Source of the DNA: JBPCMN01 sp013695115
Lineage (GTDB): Bacteria; Actinomycetota; Acidimicrobiia; IMCC26256; JACDBD01
Assembly: GCA_051002235.1 (NCBI GenBank)
Contig: JBPCMN010000038.1
Span: 95,029-159,028 of the forward strand
DNA: 64,000 nt
Direction: 5' to 3'
Below the pieces are notes generated by a model. That model did no database searches and was not told the origin of the DNA. It worked only from the letters and a program-made list of their open reading frames with translations. A program made the translations under genes and the position numbers. Below are positions 1 through 7,440 of this stretch, in pieces. The first letter of the stretch is position 1; each line of letters starts with the position of its first letter.

Positions 1-1346
1 ATCTTGACCACGATCACGCGCTCGAAGTCCTCGCCGGAGTTGAGGTTGAGGTACTCGTGCGTCGGCCGAGCGAAGCAGTTGTGGCTGACAACGCCGTTGG
101 CGATGAAGTCGCCGGTGCCGGTGGTGATGTCGAACATTGGCAGCTCGATGCGGAGATCCTCGATGGAGGTCACGCAGAGGGGGGCGTCGCTCTTGATCGC
201 GACGCCGTCAATGGTCCGCTTCCGCGTGATGGCTGGATCGACGGTATGGAAGAAGCGGAGATGCTCACGAAGACCACCGACCACGCGGACCACGAGCATC
301 GGCTTTTCCCGGGCCACGGTTTCGACCACGAAGCGGAAGTTGAAGCATCGAAGCGACGACGTGATTTGTTCGATGATCGAAGGGTCGGTGTTGGAGATGC
401 GAAGCGCGTGGTCGTTGCGTCCGCCCTCGGCGTCGAAGATGCCGGCGAGGAAGCCCTTGCGCCACTGGTCTGATGGCGCATCCGGCCACTCGATGATCTC
501 CTCGACGGCGGCAACCGCTGCCCGCGCCTGCGTGCGTATGGCGCCCAGCGCCTGGTGTTGCCCGACCGCTTCCTTGAACACGAACTCGGTCGTCCGCACG
601 CCGTGGAGATCCAAGTACGCGCGGGATCGGCGGAGCGCCTCGAAGTCGGTCAGCGCAAGCCGGAAGCGGTGGACATCGCCATGAGCACGACCGGGCCGCG
701 GATACGAGTAGTGGCCGAGGCTGCCGTCGCCTCGAACGATCCCGCACAGATATCCGGTGCGGTACTCGTCGTCTTCCGGCGGTGCACCCGCGAATTGCCC
801 AGTGCCCATGAGCTTGTTGTTCATCGTCAGGTGCGGGCGTTGGAGCGGTCCGTACTCGGCACCGGTGACGTGCTTCCACCCCCGGTTGGACAGGAACCGA
901 TGATCGCCGCTCGTAACCAGCTTGGTCCCGTCCTCCAGCGTGACGCGGTAGGCTGGCCTGACAGCCGACCATTGATCGAGCACGTCCGTGATGACGTAGC
1001 GGCGATAGTTCCCCACCCGGATCGTGCCGTAGACGCGATCGCCAGCGCGGATCTCAGCGATGGGCTTAGTCCGCCCGTTCGACATGAGAACGGGTGTATC
1101 TCCGAGGGCGCAATAGACGCACGAATGGCTGCATCCCCTGTACGCGTTGATCGTGTAGCGGAACGGGACGGGGGAGTTGGGGCCGACCTCGTTGATGATC
1201 TGCTTCGCCCGCACGTGCAGGAACTCGAGGCCGCGGTACTCGCCGACCCCGATCTCGCGCTCGGGGGGCTCTTCGAACAGCGTCGGCTGCGCGGGCGCGG
1301 CGGCCTCGTCGACCACGGTCCAGCGCAGGCGGTCACGGGCGCCCAT
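1..1346 (-). CDS. Rv2578c-family radical SAM protein, intein-containing, 3' end beyond window
   Basis: The frame is open from the ATG at 1346 to the window edge (448 codons visible). The extein N-part (residues 1-78) resembles Rv2578c-type radical SAM proteins, related to spore photoproduct lyase-like enzymes: it has VPFRYTINAYRGCSHSCVYC and, after the intein, CFARPTHEYLNLNSGEDFE. Splicing regenerates the CX3CX2C motif that binds the [4Fe-4S] cluster used with S-adenosylmethionine. The substrate of the family is not known to me. The intein occupies residues 79-423. The C-terminal radical SAM barrel lies outside the window. The gene is divergent from the pterin dehydratase gene with only about 20-50 bp between starts. 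I am confident of the family and of the intein, less of the cellular role. Confidence 0.9.
   Translation of the reverse strand, partial: MGARDRLRWTVVDEAAAPAQPTLFEEPPEREIGVGEYRGLEFLHVRAKQIINEVGPNSPVPFRYTINAYRGCSHSCVYCALGDTPVLMSNGRTKPIAEIRAGDRVYGTIRVGNYRRYVITDVLDQWSAVRPAYRVTLEDGTKLVTSGDHRFLSNRGWKHVTGAEYGPLQRPHLTMNNKLMGTGQFAGAPPEDDEYRTGYLCGIVRGDGSLGHYSYPRPGRAHGDVHRFRLALTDFEALRRSRAYLDLHGVRTTEFVFKEAVGQHQALGAIRTQARAAVAAVEEIIEWPDAPSDQWRKGFLAGIFDAEGGRNDHALRISNTDPSIIEQITSSLRCFNFRFVVETVAREKPMLVVRVVGGLREHLRFFHTVDPAITRKRTIDGVAIKSDAPLCVTSIEDLRIELPMFDITTGTGDFIANGVVSHNCFARPTHEYLNLNSGEDFERVIVVK
78..1112 (-). mobile_element. Intein with LAGLIDADG homing endonuclease
   Basis: This is a 345-codon in-frame insertion. 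It starts at Cys (CALGDTPVLM, splicing block A) and ends VVSHN followed by Cys (block G, with penultimate His and terminal Asn). Block B is TSGDHRF near intein residue 67. Block F (MFDITTGTGDFIANG) precedes the end. Two dodecapeptide endonuclease motifs, YLCGIVRGDG at about 121 and FLAGIFDAEG at about 221, are 100 residues apart as in DOD-type endonucleases, and each keeps an acidic residue (Asp, Glu) near its end. All splice residues and both endonuclease motifs look intact, so it should splice and could home. It replaces nothing: the host motif is restored exactly. Confidence 0.93.
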
Positions 1347-1366
1347 GAGAGCAGCCTACCGAACAT

Positions 1367-1696
1367 GTGTTCGACGCCGCAAGAGACCACAATGGTGGCG
1401 TGCCGCCGCTCCCCGACGCCGAGATCGAGAAGGGGCTCGCCAAGCTCGGGGGCTGGTCGCGATCGGGCGACGAGATCGAGAAGATCTTCGAGCTGCCGTC
1501 GTTCCCCGACGCCGTCGCCTTCGTCACCAGGGTGGGCTTCCTGGCCGAGGCCGCCAACCACCATCCCGATCTCGACGTGCGCTATCGCAAGGTGCGGGTC
1601 GCGCTCTCGACCCACAGCGAGGGCGGGATCACCGAGAAGGACCTCACGCTCGCGGGCGAGATCGAAGCGGCCGCCGGCGGCGGCTCGAACGGCTGA
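1367..1696 (+). CDS. Pterin-4a-carbinolamine dehydratase family protein
   Basis: The protein is about 100 residues with the family signature AANHHPDLDVRYRKVRVALS followed by THSEGGITEKDLTLAGEI. The adjacent histidines plus Asp form the dehydratase site that removes water from 4a-hydroxytetrahydropterin; bacterial members may also serve as DCoH-like proteins. The ATG at 1367 adds 11 poorly matching residues; the GTG at 1400 (VPPLPDAEIEKGL) fits the family start better. Neither has a clear Shine-Dalgarno, so the start is uncertain. It is divergent from the radical SAM gene and 3 bp upstream of the next gene, with which it may be co-transcribed. Confidence 0.88.
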   Translation: MFDAARDHNGGVPPLPDAEIEKGLAKLGGWSRSGDEIEKIFELPSFPDAVAFVTRVGFLAEAANHHPDLDVRYRKVRVALSTHSEGGITEKDLTLAGEIEAAAGGGSNG

Positions 1697-1699
1697 TCC

Positions 1700-2128
1700 A
1701 TGGTCACCGCCCTCGTCGCCGGCGCCGTCCTCTTCCTGGTCCTCGCGCTCGTTGTTGCGGTGGCGCGCGACCCGGGCCCGCCGCCCGGCGACGTCGCCCT
1801 TGCCTACGAGCTCGCGTGGGATCGACTCGACTTCGAGACGCTGTGGTCGCTCTCGGGTACCGAGCTTCGGGACGACCGGCCGAAGCACGACTTCGTCGAC
1901 GCGAAGCGGGCGGCGTACGACCGCGCCCCCGGGCTCGCCGGCCTCGCTCGACACGTGTCACTCGACGACGTCGCCGCGGGCACCGACGTCGCGGTGGTGC
2001 GCACGAGAATCGAGCTGACCGACGGCGGCGTGGTCCGCAACGAGCTGCGTCTCGCCCGGCGCGACGGCAGCTGGCAGGTGGTGGCGTACGAGCTTCGGGA
2101 GAGCTCGGACGCCCCGACTGAAGCCTGA
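1700..2128 (+). CDS. Membrane-anchored small protein, unknown function
   Basis: The protein has 142 residues. One strongly hydrophobic segment (about residues 3-22) is followed by a soluble domain of about 115 residues ending in alternating strands (DVAVVRTRIEL, VVRNELRLARRDGSWQVVAY). The W-x-V pattern at the end of a beta-rich domain recalls NTF2-like/DUF4878-type domains, but I do not recognise the family securely. The topology suggests an extracytoplasmic domain tethered to the membrane. It begins 3 bp after the pterin dehydratase stop and probably shares its transcript. Confidence 0.7.
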   Translation: MVTALVAGAVLFLVLALVVAVARDPGPPPGDVALAYELAWDRLDFETLWSLSGTELRDDRPKHDFVDAKRAAYDRAPGLAGLARHVSLDDVAAGTDVAVVRTRIELTDGGVVRNELRLARRDGSWQVVAYELRESSDAPTEA

Positions 2129-2141
2129 GTCGCGCGCTCTC

Positions 2142-2540
2142 GTGCAGGCGCGCCACGCCGACTATGTCGTGCTCGTAGTCGCCGACCTCGATCGCGCGCT
2201 GGCCTTCTACGTTGACGTGCTCGGTCTCCCGCTCGCTCACCGGTCCGGCCCGTTCGCCCAACTCGCTACCGGGGCGACGCGGATTTCGCTCTACGAGCGG
2301 GCGGCGATGGCCGAGACCTTGGGCCGACCGCTCGTGGCGCCCTCGCCCGATGCCCCCGGCTTCGAGCTCGGCTTTCTCGCCGACGACTGTGACGGCGCGT
2401 ACGAGGAGCTCGTGGCCGCCGGCGCCGAGGCCGCGGTGCCGCCCACCGACCGGGCGTGGGGCCAGCGCACTGCCTACGTGCGCGATCCCGACGGCCATCT
2501 CGTCGAGCTTGCCCAGGACATCCGCGGTCAACCGGAGTAG
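2142..2540 (+). CDS. VOC family (glyoxalase/dioxygenase fold) protein
   Basis: The protein has 132 residues and a GTG start. The paired beta-alpha-beta-beta-beta modules of the vicinal oxygen chelate fold are evident: YVVLVVADLDRALAFYVDVL at the start and TAYVRDPDGHLVELAQDI at the end. The C-terminal Glu in HLVEL is a usual metal ligand. A His ligand in the first module is not obvious, so catalysis is uncertain. Such proteins range from lyases and dioxygenases to drug-binding proteins, and nothing here fixes the substrate. Its 3' end overlaps the convergent PPOX gene by 13 bp. Confidence 0.85.
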   Translation: MQARHADYVVLVVADLDRALAFYVDVLGLPLAHRSGPFAQLATGATRISLYERAAMAETLGRPLVAPSPDAPGFELGFLADDCDGAYEELVAAGAEAAVPPTDRAWGQRTAYVRDPDGHLVELAQDIRGQPE

Positions 2541-2947
2541 GCCCAGCCCCGCCAGCGGCCGATGTCGATCACGAGCGTCGCGCCCGAGAGCCCGATCGCC
2601 TCGTACTGCGCGTACTTCGCTCGGAGGGCGGCGGCGGCCTGGTCGCGTTCCGGGCCGTCTTCGACCACCCGGCCGCGCCCGTCGACCCGCACCCACCACA
2701 CCCGCGGCCAGTCCTCCTCGTAGTGGTCGACCAGCAGCGTCGCAGCAGGGTTGGCACGGATGTTGGCGAGCCGCTGGAGCGCGGGGGTCGACTTCGGCTT
2801 GTCGTCGACGCTCGAGACGATGCGGGTGCCGTCCCCGATGAGCGCGAAGCAGATCGGGACGAGATGCGGCGTGCCGTCGGGTCGGACGGTCGCGAGCCGG
2901 GCGACGCGGGCGGCGCGCACTCGCTCCCGCATCTCGTCCTCGGTCAC
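2528..2947 (-). CDS. PPOX-class F420-dependent oxidoreductase (Rv0121-like)
   Basis: The protein has 139 residues and a pyridoxamine 5'-phosphate oxidase-like split beta-barrel. It opens with RAARVARLATVRPDGTPHLV and keeps IVSSVDDKPKSTPALQRLAN, the segment typical of the actinobacterial Rv0121 subfamily predicted to bind F420 (TIGR03668-like). It ends with the usual DIGRWRGWAYSG. The reaction is unknown; members are thought to reduce small organic substrates with F420H2. Its promoter lies in the 23 bp shared with divergent mobA. Use of F420 supports an actinobacterial host. Confidence 0.88.
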   Translation of the reverse strand: MTEDEMRERVRAARVARLATVRPDGTPHLVPICFALIGDGTRIVSSVDDKPKSTPALQRLANIRANPAATLLVDHYEEDWPRVWWVRVDGRGRVVEDGPERDQAAAALRAKYAQYEAIGLSGATLVIDIGRWRGWAYSG

Positions 2948-2970
2948 CGCGCTGACGATACCGTCGGGCG

Positions 2971-3549
2971 GTGATCGGAGCGCTGCTCCTGACCGGGGGT
3001 GCGAGCCGGCGCCTGGGCTTCGACAAGGCCGAGCTCAGGCTCGGCGACGAACGTCTTGCCGATCGGGCGGCGCGGGTCCTCCTCGCAGTGTGCGACCCGG
3101 TCCTCGAGGTCGGCCCGGGACGCAGCCCGCTCCCCGTCGTTCGCGAGGCGTCGCCGGGGGAGGGCCCGCTCGCCGCGCTGGTCGCGGGGGCCGCAGCCCT
3201 GCGGGCGGGCGGCGCCGAGGGACCGGTGCTGTTGCTGGCCGTCGACCTGCCCTTCGTGGAGTCGCGGTTGCTCGACTGGCTCGCGTCCCGCCCCGGAGGC
3301 GGGAGCGTCGTCCCGACGGACGCGGCCGGCGAGCCCCAGCCGTGTTGCGCGCGCTACGGCGCCGGCGCGCTCGAGACCGCGGCGCGTCTCGTGGCCGCCG
3401 GGAAGCGCTCGCTGCGGGCCCTGCTCGACGTGACACCGGTCGACCTCGTTGTGCCCGCGGAATGGACGCGAATGGCGGAGCCGAACGCGCTCGACGATGC
3501 CGACACGCCCGAGGACGTCGCCCGCCTGGGCCTGATACCACCGGGATAG
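2971..3549 (+). CDS. mobA: Molybdenum cofactor guanylyltransferase (MobA-like)
   Basis: The protein has 192 residues and a GTG start. The nucleotidyltransferase signature LLLTGGASRRLGFDKAEL lies at residues 5-22, and LLAVDLPFV near residue 90 carries the Asp that binds Mg-GTP. The middle QPCCARYGAGAL block matches MobA enzymes, which attach GMP to molybdopterin to make the bis-MGD cofactor. Related NTP-transferases (MocA, CofC) are alternatives; the LTGGxSxRxGxDK form and short length favour MobA. No other molybdopterin genes are in the window. Confidence 0.85.
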   Translation: MIGALLLTGGASRRLGFDKAELRLGDERLADRAARVLLAVCDPVLEVGPGRSPLPVVREASPGEGPLAALVAGAAALRAGGAEGPVLLLAVDLPFVESRLLDWLASRPGGGSVVPTDAAGEPQPCCARYGAGALETAARLVAAGKRSLRALLDVTPVDLVVPAEWTRMAEPNALDDADTPEDVARLGLIPPG

Positions 3550-3581
3550 CGCCCCCGGCCCGTCTGCCAGACTCGTCCACC

Positions 3582-4328
3582 GTGACCCCCGAGGCGTTGC
3601 TCGCGTGCTTTGCCGACGCGGCCGACGCGGCGCGTGACGCGGTCGGCGGACTCACCGCAACGGCGCGGCGGGGGCGGACCGACCGGCCGGGTCAGTACGA
3701 CCTCGACGTCGTGGCCGACGCCGCAGTACTCGACGTACTGCGGCCGGTGGGCGTCGCCGTCGTGAGCGAGGAGTCGGGGTGTAGCGGCCCGCCGGATGCG
3801 CCGGTCACCGTGGTCGTCGACCCCGTCGACGGCTCCACCAACTGCGCGCGCGGGATCCCGTACTGGGCGATCTCACTGTGCGCCCTCGACGCCGGCGGCC
3901 CGCTGTGCACGCTGGTCCGGAACCAGGCCACCGGGTCGGTGACGACGGCGGTGCGCGGTGGTGGCGCCTCCCGTGACGGCGCTTCGCTCGTACCGTCGAC
4001 GGTGCGGGCGATCGGGGACGCGGTCATCGACCTGGCGGGCATGCCGGCGCGCCCGCTCGGCTGGAAGCAGTTCCGCGCCCTCGGCTCGGCCGCCCTCGCA
4101 CTGTGCGACGTCGCCGCCGGCGGGATCGACGGGTACATCGACGCCGTGGGCATCCACGCTCCCTGGGACTACCTGGGCGGGCTGCTGGCGTGCACCGAAG
4201 CCGGAGCGATCGTCGTCGACGCCCGGGATCGTCCGCTGGCCGTGGCCGACCCACACGCCCGTCGCCAGGTCCTGGCCGCGGCCACGACCGAGCTGCTCGC
4301 CGAGCTCCGCGCCTCGGTCGCACCGTGA
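3582..4328 (+). CDS. Inositol monophosphatase family protein (first of two)
   Basis: The protein has 248 residues from the GTG at 3582, chosen because homology begins at TPEALLACFADAADAARDAV. Metal-binding motifs are present: SEESG at 62-66, DPVDGSTN at 80-87 (the common form is DPxDGT) and APWDYLGGLLACTEAGA near 193-209. It is a Mg-dependent, Li-sensitive type sugar or nucleotide phosphatase fold. The natural substrate could be inositol phosphate, histidinol phosphate, PAP or fructose bisphosphate. It overlaps the following paralogue by ATGA, so the pair is probably translationally coupled. Confidence 0.87.
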   Translation: MTPEALLACFADAADAARDAVGGLTATARRGRTDRPGQYDLDVVADAAVLDVLRPVGVAVVSEESGCSGPPDAPVTVVVDPVDGSTNCARGIPYWAISLCALDAGGPLCTLVRNQATGSVTTAVRGGGASRDGASLVPSTVRAIGDAVIDLAGMPARPLGWKQFRALGSAALALCDVAAGGIDGYIDAVGIHAPWDYLGGLLACTEAGAIVVDARDRPLAVADPHARRQVLAAATTELLAELRASVAP

Positions 4329-5119
4329 TGGACGACCGCGAGCGCGACGAGCTCTTGCGCGCGGCCGGGGGGGCGGCGCGCGCCGGCGGGATGATCGTCG
4401 CCGAGAGCTTCGGCGCCTCCGGCCCGTCGCGGGAGAAGGCCCCCGGCGACTGGGTGAGCGATGTCGACCTGGCCAGCGAGGCGACGATCCGGGGCGGGCT
4501 CGAGCGGCTCGCGCCCGGCATAGCCTTCTTCGGTGAGGAGACGGGCGGCGATCTCGAGCGCGTCGGCTGGCTCGTGGACCCATTGGACGGGACCGCCAAC
4601 TTTCTCCACCGGTTCCCTGCCGTCGGGGTGTCGGTGGCCCTGGTCGAGGACGGCACGCCGGTCGTCGGCGTCGTGCACGCGCCCCTACTTGCCGAGACGT
4701 ACACCGCCCGGCGCGGCGGCGGGGCCGCCCGCGACGGCCAACCACTGCAGGTGAGCAGCCGGCTCCCCGACCAGGCGATCTGCGCCACCGGCTTCCCGTT
4801 CCGGGCGAAGGCCGACCGGTTGCCGTCCTATTTTCCTGTGTTCGAGGCGGCGCTGCGCGAGTTCGAGGACCTGCGCCGGGCCGGGTCGGCCAGCCTCGAT
4901 CTCGCTTGGGCCGCCAGCGGGACGTTCGACGGCTACTTCGAGCAGGCGCTCGGGCCCTGGGACGTGGCTGCCGGCGGCCTGCTCGTGCGCGAGGCCGGCG
5001 GAGTCGTCACCGACTGGGAAGGCGACGAGCAGGCCTGGATCTCCTCGGGCGACATCGTCGCCGGCCCGCCCGCCGTCCACGACCGGCTGCTCCGCCTGAC
5101 GAAGGGCGCGCAGGGTTAG
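4328..5119 (+). CDS. Inositol monophosphatase family protein (second of two)
   Basis: The protein has 263 residues. It starts at the ATG inside the ATGA overlap with the previous gene. All canonical motifs are present: GEETGG (69-74), DPLDGTANF (84-92) and GPWDVAAGGLLVREAGG near 217. It is closer to SuhB/IMPA than its upstream neighbour, from which it differs widely in sequence, so this is not a recent duplication. In actinobacteria such enzymes feed inositol for phosphatidylinositol and mycothiol or dephosphorylate histidinol phosphate; no neighbour discriminates. It ends convergently with a 4-bp overlap. Confidence 0.9.
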   Translation: MDDRERDELLRAAGGAARAGGMIVAESFGASGPSREKAPGDWVSDVDLASEATIRGGLERLAPGIAFFGEETGGDLERVGWLVDPLDGTANFLHRFPAVGVSVALVEDGTPVVGVVHAPLLAETYTARRGGGAARDGQPLQVSSRLPDQAICATGFPFRAKADRLPSYFPVFEAALREFEDLRRAGSASLDLAWAASGTFDGYFEQALGPWDVAAGGLLVREAGGVVTDWEGDEQAWISSGDIVAGPPAVHDRLLRLTKGAQG

Positions 5120-6261
5120 GTCGAGAAGCCGAAGATCTCCGAGACGGGCTTGGCCTCCTGGCGGACGCGAGCGACGTCGTCACCGAGCGCCGAGTAGACC
5201 GCGTCGGTCACCTGGAACAGCCGTTCCTCGGCGGGGAGGAACGACGGCAGGCTGTTGCTGACCACGACCATGACGACCTTGCACTCGGGGTCGGCGAGCC
5301 CGCGCGATGACGCCATGCCACCGTGGCCAAACGCGCGCCGGCTGGTCCCGCCGGTGAAGGAGCGCTGGACCCCGAGGCCCCAGGGCAGGTTCATCCGGAA
5401 CAGCCGGTCCTTGATCCCGTAGCGGTGCACCGCGCCCATGAGCTCGACGGTGCGCGGCTCGAGGACCGATGGCCCGTACCCGAGCAGCGACTCGTAGAAG
5501 CGGGCGAGCTGGTGCGCGGGCCCGCGCATGCCGCCGCCGGGCTCGACCTTGGCCACGTGCCAGGGCTCGTTGTGGATCTCGTCGACCCGGTACGGCTCCA
5601 TCCGGAAGCCGTCCTCGTCGGTGACCGGCATCGCGTGGCCCTTCCAGTACACCGGCGTGCGCCGTTCGCCCAGTTCGCGCTGCTCGGCCTCCGGGATGCC
5701 CATGCGCACGTCGTCGAGCCCGAGCGGCGCGCAGATCTGCTCGCGTACGTAGCGGTCGATCGGGCGGCCGTCGACCGCCTCGACGACGGCGCCGAGGATC
5801 TTCCAACCGCTGGCGGGGTGGTAGCCGGCGGCCGTCCCCGGCTCCCACTCGGCGGCGGCGGCGGCAATGGATGCCACGTCCTCGGCGTAGGTCCCGGGCT
5901 GGTCGAAGATCGTGGCGCTGGCGTTCGGGAAGCCGCCGGTGTGCACCAGCAGATGGCGGAGGGTGGCGCGCTCCTTGCCGTTGCCCCATCCGTCGACGTA
6001 CTTGCTCACGAGGTCGTCGAGCCCGAGGCGACCCTGTTCCCACAGCTGGAGGATCGCCACCGCCGTGAACGGCTTGCCCGCCGAATACCACAGCATCACG
6101 TCGTCCCGCTGGAGGGCACGACCGGGGCGCGACTCGCCCACGGCGGCGTCGACGAGCGTCTCGCCCCGCAGCGACACGTAGCACTGGGCGCCTTCGTGCC
6201 AGTCGTCGGCCCGCTGCTTCTCGAGGAGGTCGAGGACGGGACCGAGATCAGGTGCGGTCAT
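5116..6261 (-). CDS. Serine hydrolase, beta-lactamase/EstB-like family
   Basis: The protein has 381 residues with no signal peptide. It is a class C beta-lactamase-like fold: the nucleophile motif is SAGK at 60-63 (WYSAGKPFTAVAILQLWEQG), followed by LDDLVSKYV and LRHLLVHTGGFP, the conserved helix after the active site. A Tyr in GYHPASGWKILG near residue 140 is the likely second catalytic residue. Such proteins are mostly family VIII esterases or D-aminopeptidases rather than antibiotic-resistance enzymes. The lack of a secretion signal argues for a cytoplasmic esterase. Confidence 0.9.
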   Translation of the reverse strand: MTAPDLGPVLDLLEKQRADDWHEGAQCYVSLRGETLVDAAVGESRPGRALQRDDVMLWYSAGKPFTAVAILQLWEQGRLGLDDLVSKYVDGWGNGKERATLRHLLVHTGGFPNASATIFDQPGTYAEDVASIAAAAAEWEPGTAAGYHPASGWKILGAVVEAVDGRPIDRYVREQICAPLGLDDVRMGIPEAEQRELGERRTPVYWKGHAMPVTDEDGFRMEPYRVDEIHNEPWHVAKVEPGGGMRGPAHQLARFYESLLGYGPSVLEPRTVELMGAVHRYGIKDRLFRMNLPWGLGVQRSFTGGTSRRAFGHGGMASSRGLADPECKVVMVVVSNSLPSFLPAEERLFQVTDAVYSALGDDVARVRQEAKPVSEIFGFST

Positions 6262-6340
6262 CGCCTCGGAAGCCTACGGTCAGAGCCGCCGAGGGGGGCG
6301 AGGGCGTCCCAGGACACTGCCTGAGCGAACCCGAAAATCC

Positions 6341-6369
6341 TTGGACAGCGCCCGGCGGGCGTGTACCCT
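6341..6369 (+). promoter_or_regulatory. Predicted housekeeping-sigma promoter
   Basis: TTGGAC at 6341-6346, a 17-bp spacer and TACCCT at 6364-6369 match the primary-sigma -35/-10 pattern. The predicted transcript starts near 6376 and reads through the 58-codon gene to the hairpin terminator at 6622. Confidence 0.6.
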
Positions 6370-6417
6370 GACGGTTCGCCCGTGAGTCGCGGGCGTAGAG
6401 CGAAAGGCACCGCCACG

Positions 6418-6594
6418 ATGCACGGCTACGGCACGCAGCGCCAGTACCAGGCGCAGGCCGGGGTCGCGCGCGTCCGGGCGGCCTTCGCCTGCGCCATGCC
6501 GGCCAGCTCGTGGTCGACCACGTCGAACCTCGGCGTGACCACCATCGACCACAAGCCCGGTCGGCCCCGGCGGCTCCGAGTGAACTCGCCGTAG
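6418..6594 (+). CDS. Small 58-residue protein of unknown function
   Basis: The ATG at 6418 follows AGCGAAAGG as a likely ribosome binding site about 10 bp upstream, and the frame ends TAG at 6594. Nearly every third codon position is G or C, as expected for a coding frame here. The product starts MHGYGTQRQYQAQAGVARVR, has one Cys and ends in a basic tail (GRPRRLRVNSP). I recognise no family, signal peptide or membrane segment. The gene lies between its own promoter and a strong intrinsic terminator, upstream of whiB. A noncoding RNA function for this unit cannot be excluded. Confidence 0.6.
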   Translation: MHGYGTQRQYQAQAGVARVRAAFACAMPASSWSTTSNLGVTTIDHKPGRPRRLRVNSP

Positions 6595-6621
6595 CACTCC
6601 CGCTACCGCAAGATCACCACC

Positions 6622-6655
6622 AGGCCGCCGGGGCACTCCCGGCGGCCTTTGTTGT
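6622..6655 (+). terminator. Intrinsic terminator after the small ORF
   Basis: An 11-bp perfect stem (AGGCCGCCGGG at 6622-6632 with CCCGGCGGCCT at 6638-6648) has a 5-nt loop and is followed by TTGTTGTT. This is the clearest Rho-independent terminator in the window. It separates the small ORF from whiB. Confidence 0.85.
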
Positions 6656-6727
6656 TCCTGACCGCCGACCCAGGAAGCGCACACCAACCAATCGAAGCGA
6701 CACGACGAGGACAGGAGAAGCAGGGCG

Positions 6728-7069
6728 ATGTTCGCCATCCAGTACGAACAACTGGTCGCCGAGGAAGTCTGGCGGCGCGAGGCCCGATGTCGGGACGGCT
6801 CTGCCGCGCTCACCGAGCTGTTCTTCTCGGAGCAGCTCGACGACATCGCGCGGGCGAAGGCGTTCTGCCGCGCCTGCCCGGTGCGCGAGGCCTGCCTCGA
6901 GGCGGCCCAAGCCCGGCGCGAGCCGTGGGGCGTCTGGGGTGGCGAGCTGTTCGCCAACGGGAAGGTCCTGGCGCAGAAGCGGCGCCGGGGCCGGCCGCCC
7001 AAGGTCCGCCCGCCCGAGCCCGAGTACGACGAGTGGGGCCAGCTCGTCGCCGAGGCCCAGAGCGCGTAA
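6728..7069 (+). CDS. WhiB-family iron-sulfur transcriptional regulator
   Basis: The protein has 113 residues with AGGAGAAG as a ribosome binding site. Four Cys ligands for the [4Fe-4S] cluster are present: Cys in EARCRDG near 21, then AFCRACPVREACLEAA (CxxCx5C). The GVWGGELF beta-turn follows, which contacts the primary sigma factor. After it comes a basic, AT-hook-like RRRGRPPK segment that binds DNA. WhiB proteins are restricted to Actinomycetota and their phages and act with sigma region 4 in redox- or development-responsive transcription. The subgroup is not certain; the spacing recalls WhiB1/WhiB2-type housekeeping members. Confidence 0.95.
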   Translation: MFAIQYEQLVAEEVWRREARCRDGSAALTELFFSEQLDDIARAKAFCRACPVREACLEAAQARREPWGVWGGELFANGKVLAQKRRRGRPPKVRPPEPEYDEWGQLVAEAQSA

Positions 7070-7085
7070 GGCCTGACCCGCGAGG

Positions 7086-7124
7086 CGCCGGTCCGGTGCG
7101 TACCCCCCCCGCACCGGGCCGGCG
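7086..7124 (+). terminator. GC-rich hairpin downstream of whiB
   Basis: A 15-bp stem (7086-7100 with 7110-7124) contains one G-U pair and closes a C-rich 9-nt loop, 16 bp after the whiB stop. There is no U-tract, which is common for actinobacterial terminator-like hairpins. Confidence 0.5.
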
Positions 7125-7245
7125 GAGCCGGGCGCGAGATCGCCGCACGAGGGCGGGTCGGGGTGACGGTGGGTGTCACTCCCCCCGACACCTGAGCCGA
7201 GCCCCGGCCTGCCCGCGGTGAAGCGTCCGGTACCGTGATCGGTCC

Positions 7246-7322
7246 GGGCGTTTAGCTCAGTTGGCTAGAGCGCCGCTCTTACAAGGCGGAGGTCGCAGGT
7301 TCGAGGCCTGCAGCGCCCACCA
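7246..7322 (+). tRNA. tRNA-Val(UAC)
   Basis: It is 77 nt including an encoded 3' CCA. The acceptor stem GGGCGTT/AGCGCCC, the D-arm TAGCTCAGTTGGCTAGAGC, the anticodon arm CCGCT-CTTACAA-GGCGG with anticodon TAC, and the T-arm GCAGGTTCGAGGCCTGC all pair as expected. It reads GUA and GUG valine codons. It is a single, isolated tRNA gene and I see no integration scar downstream. Confidence 0.96.
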
Positions 7323-7440
7323 TTCCAATCCCGCTGGTCCCAGCCGCTTCCGAAGGTTCTTGACCTCGCGCAGGGGACTCCTCGCGGGACCGCTGAGTGC
7401 GCAGACCCGGCAGTGGGGTGGCGCGGCGCCGTCGGGCGTG

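Noticed and set aside
4..2018. Overlapping plus-strand frames in the first 2 kb
   Set aside because: The minus strand carries the intein and radical SAM sequence with precise motifs; the plus frames are shadows.
5116..6261. Beta-lactamase resistance gene
   Set aside because: The serine hydrolase lacks a signal peptide and has the esterase-type motif layout; family VIII esterases explain it better.
7246..7440. Integration site for a mobile element at the tRNA-Val gene
   Set aside because: No repeat of the tRNA 3' end and no integrase were seen nearby.
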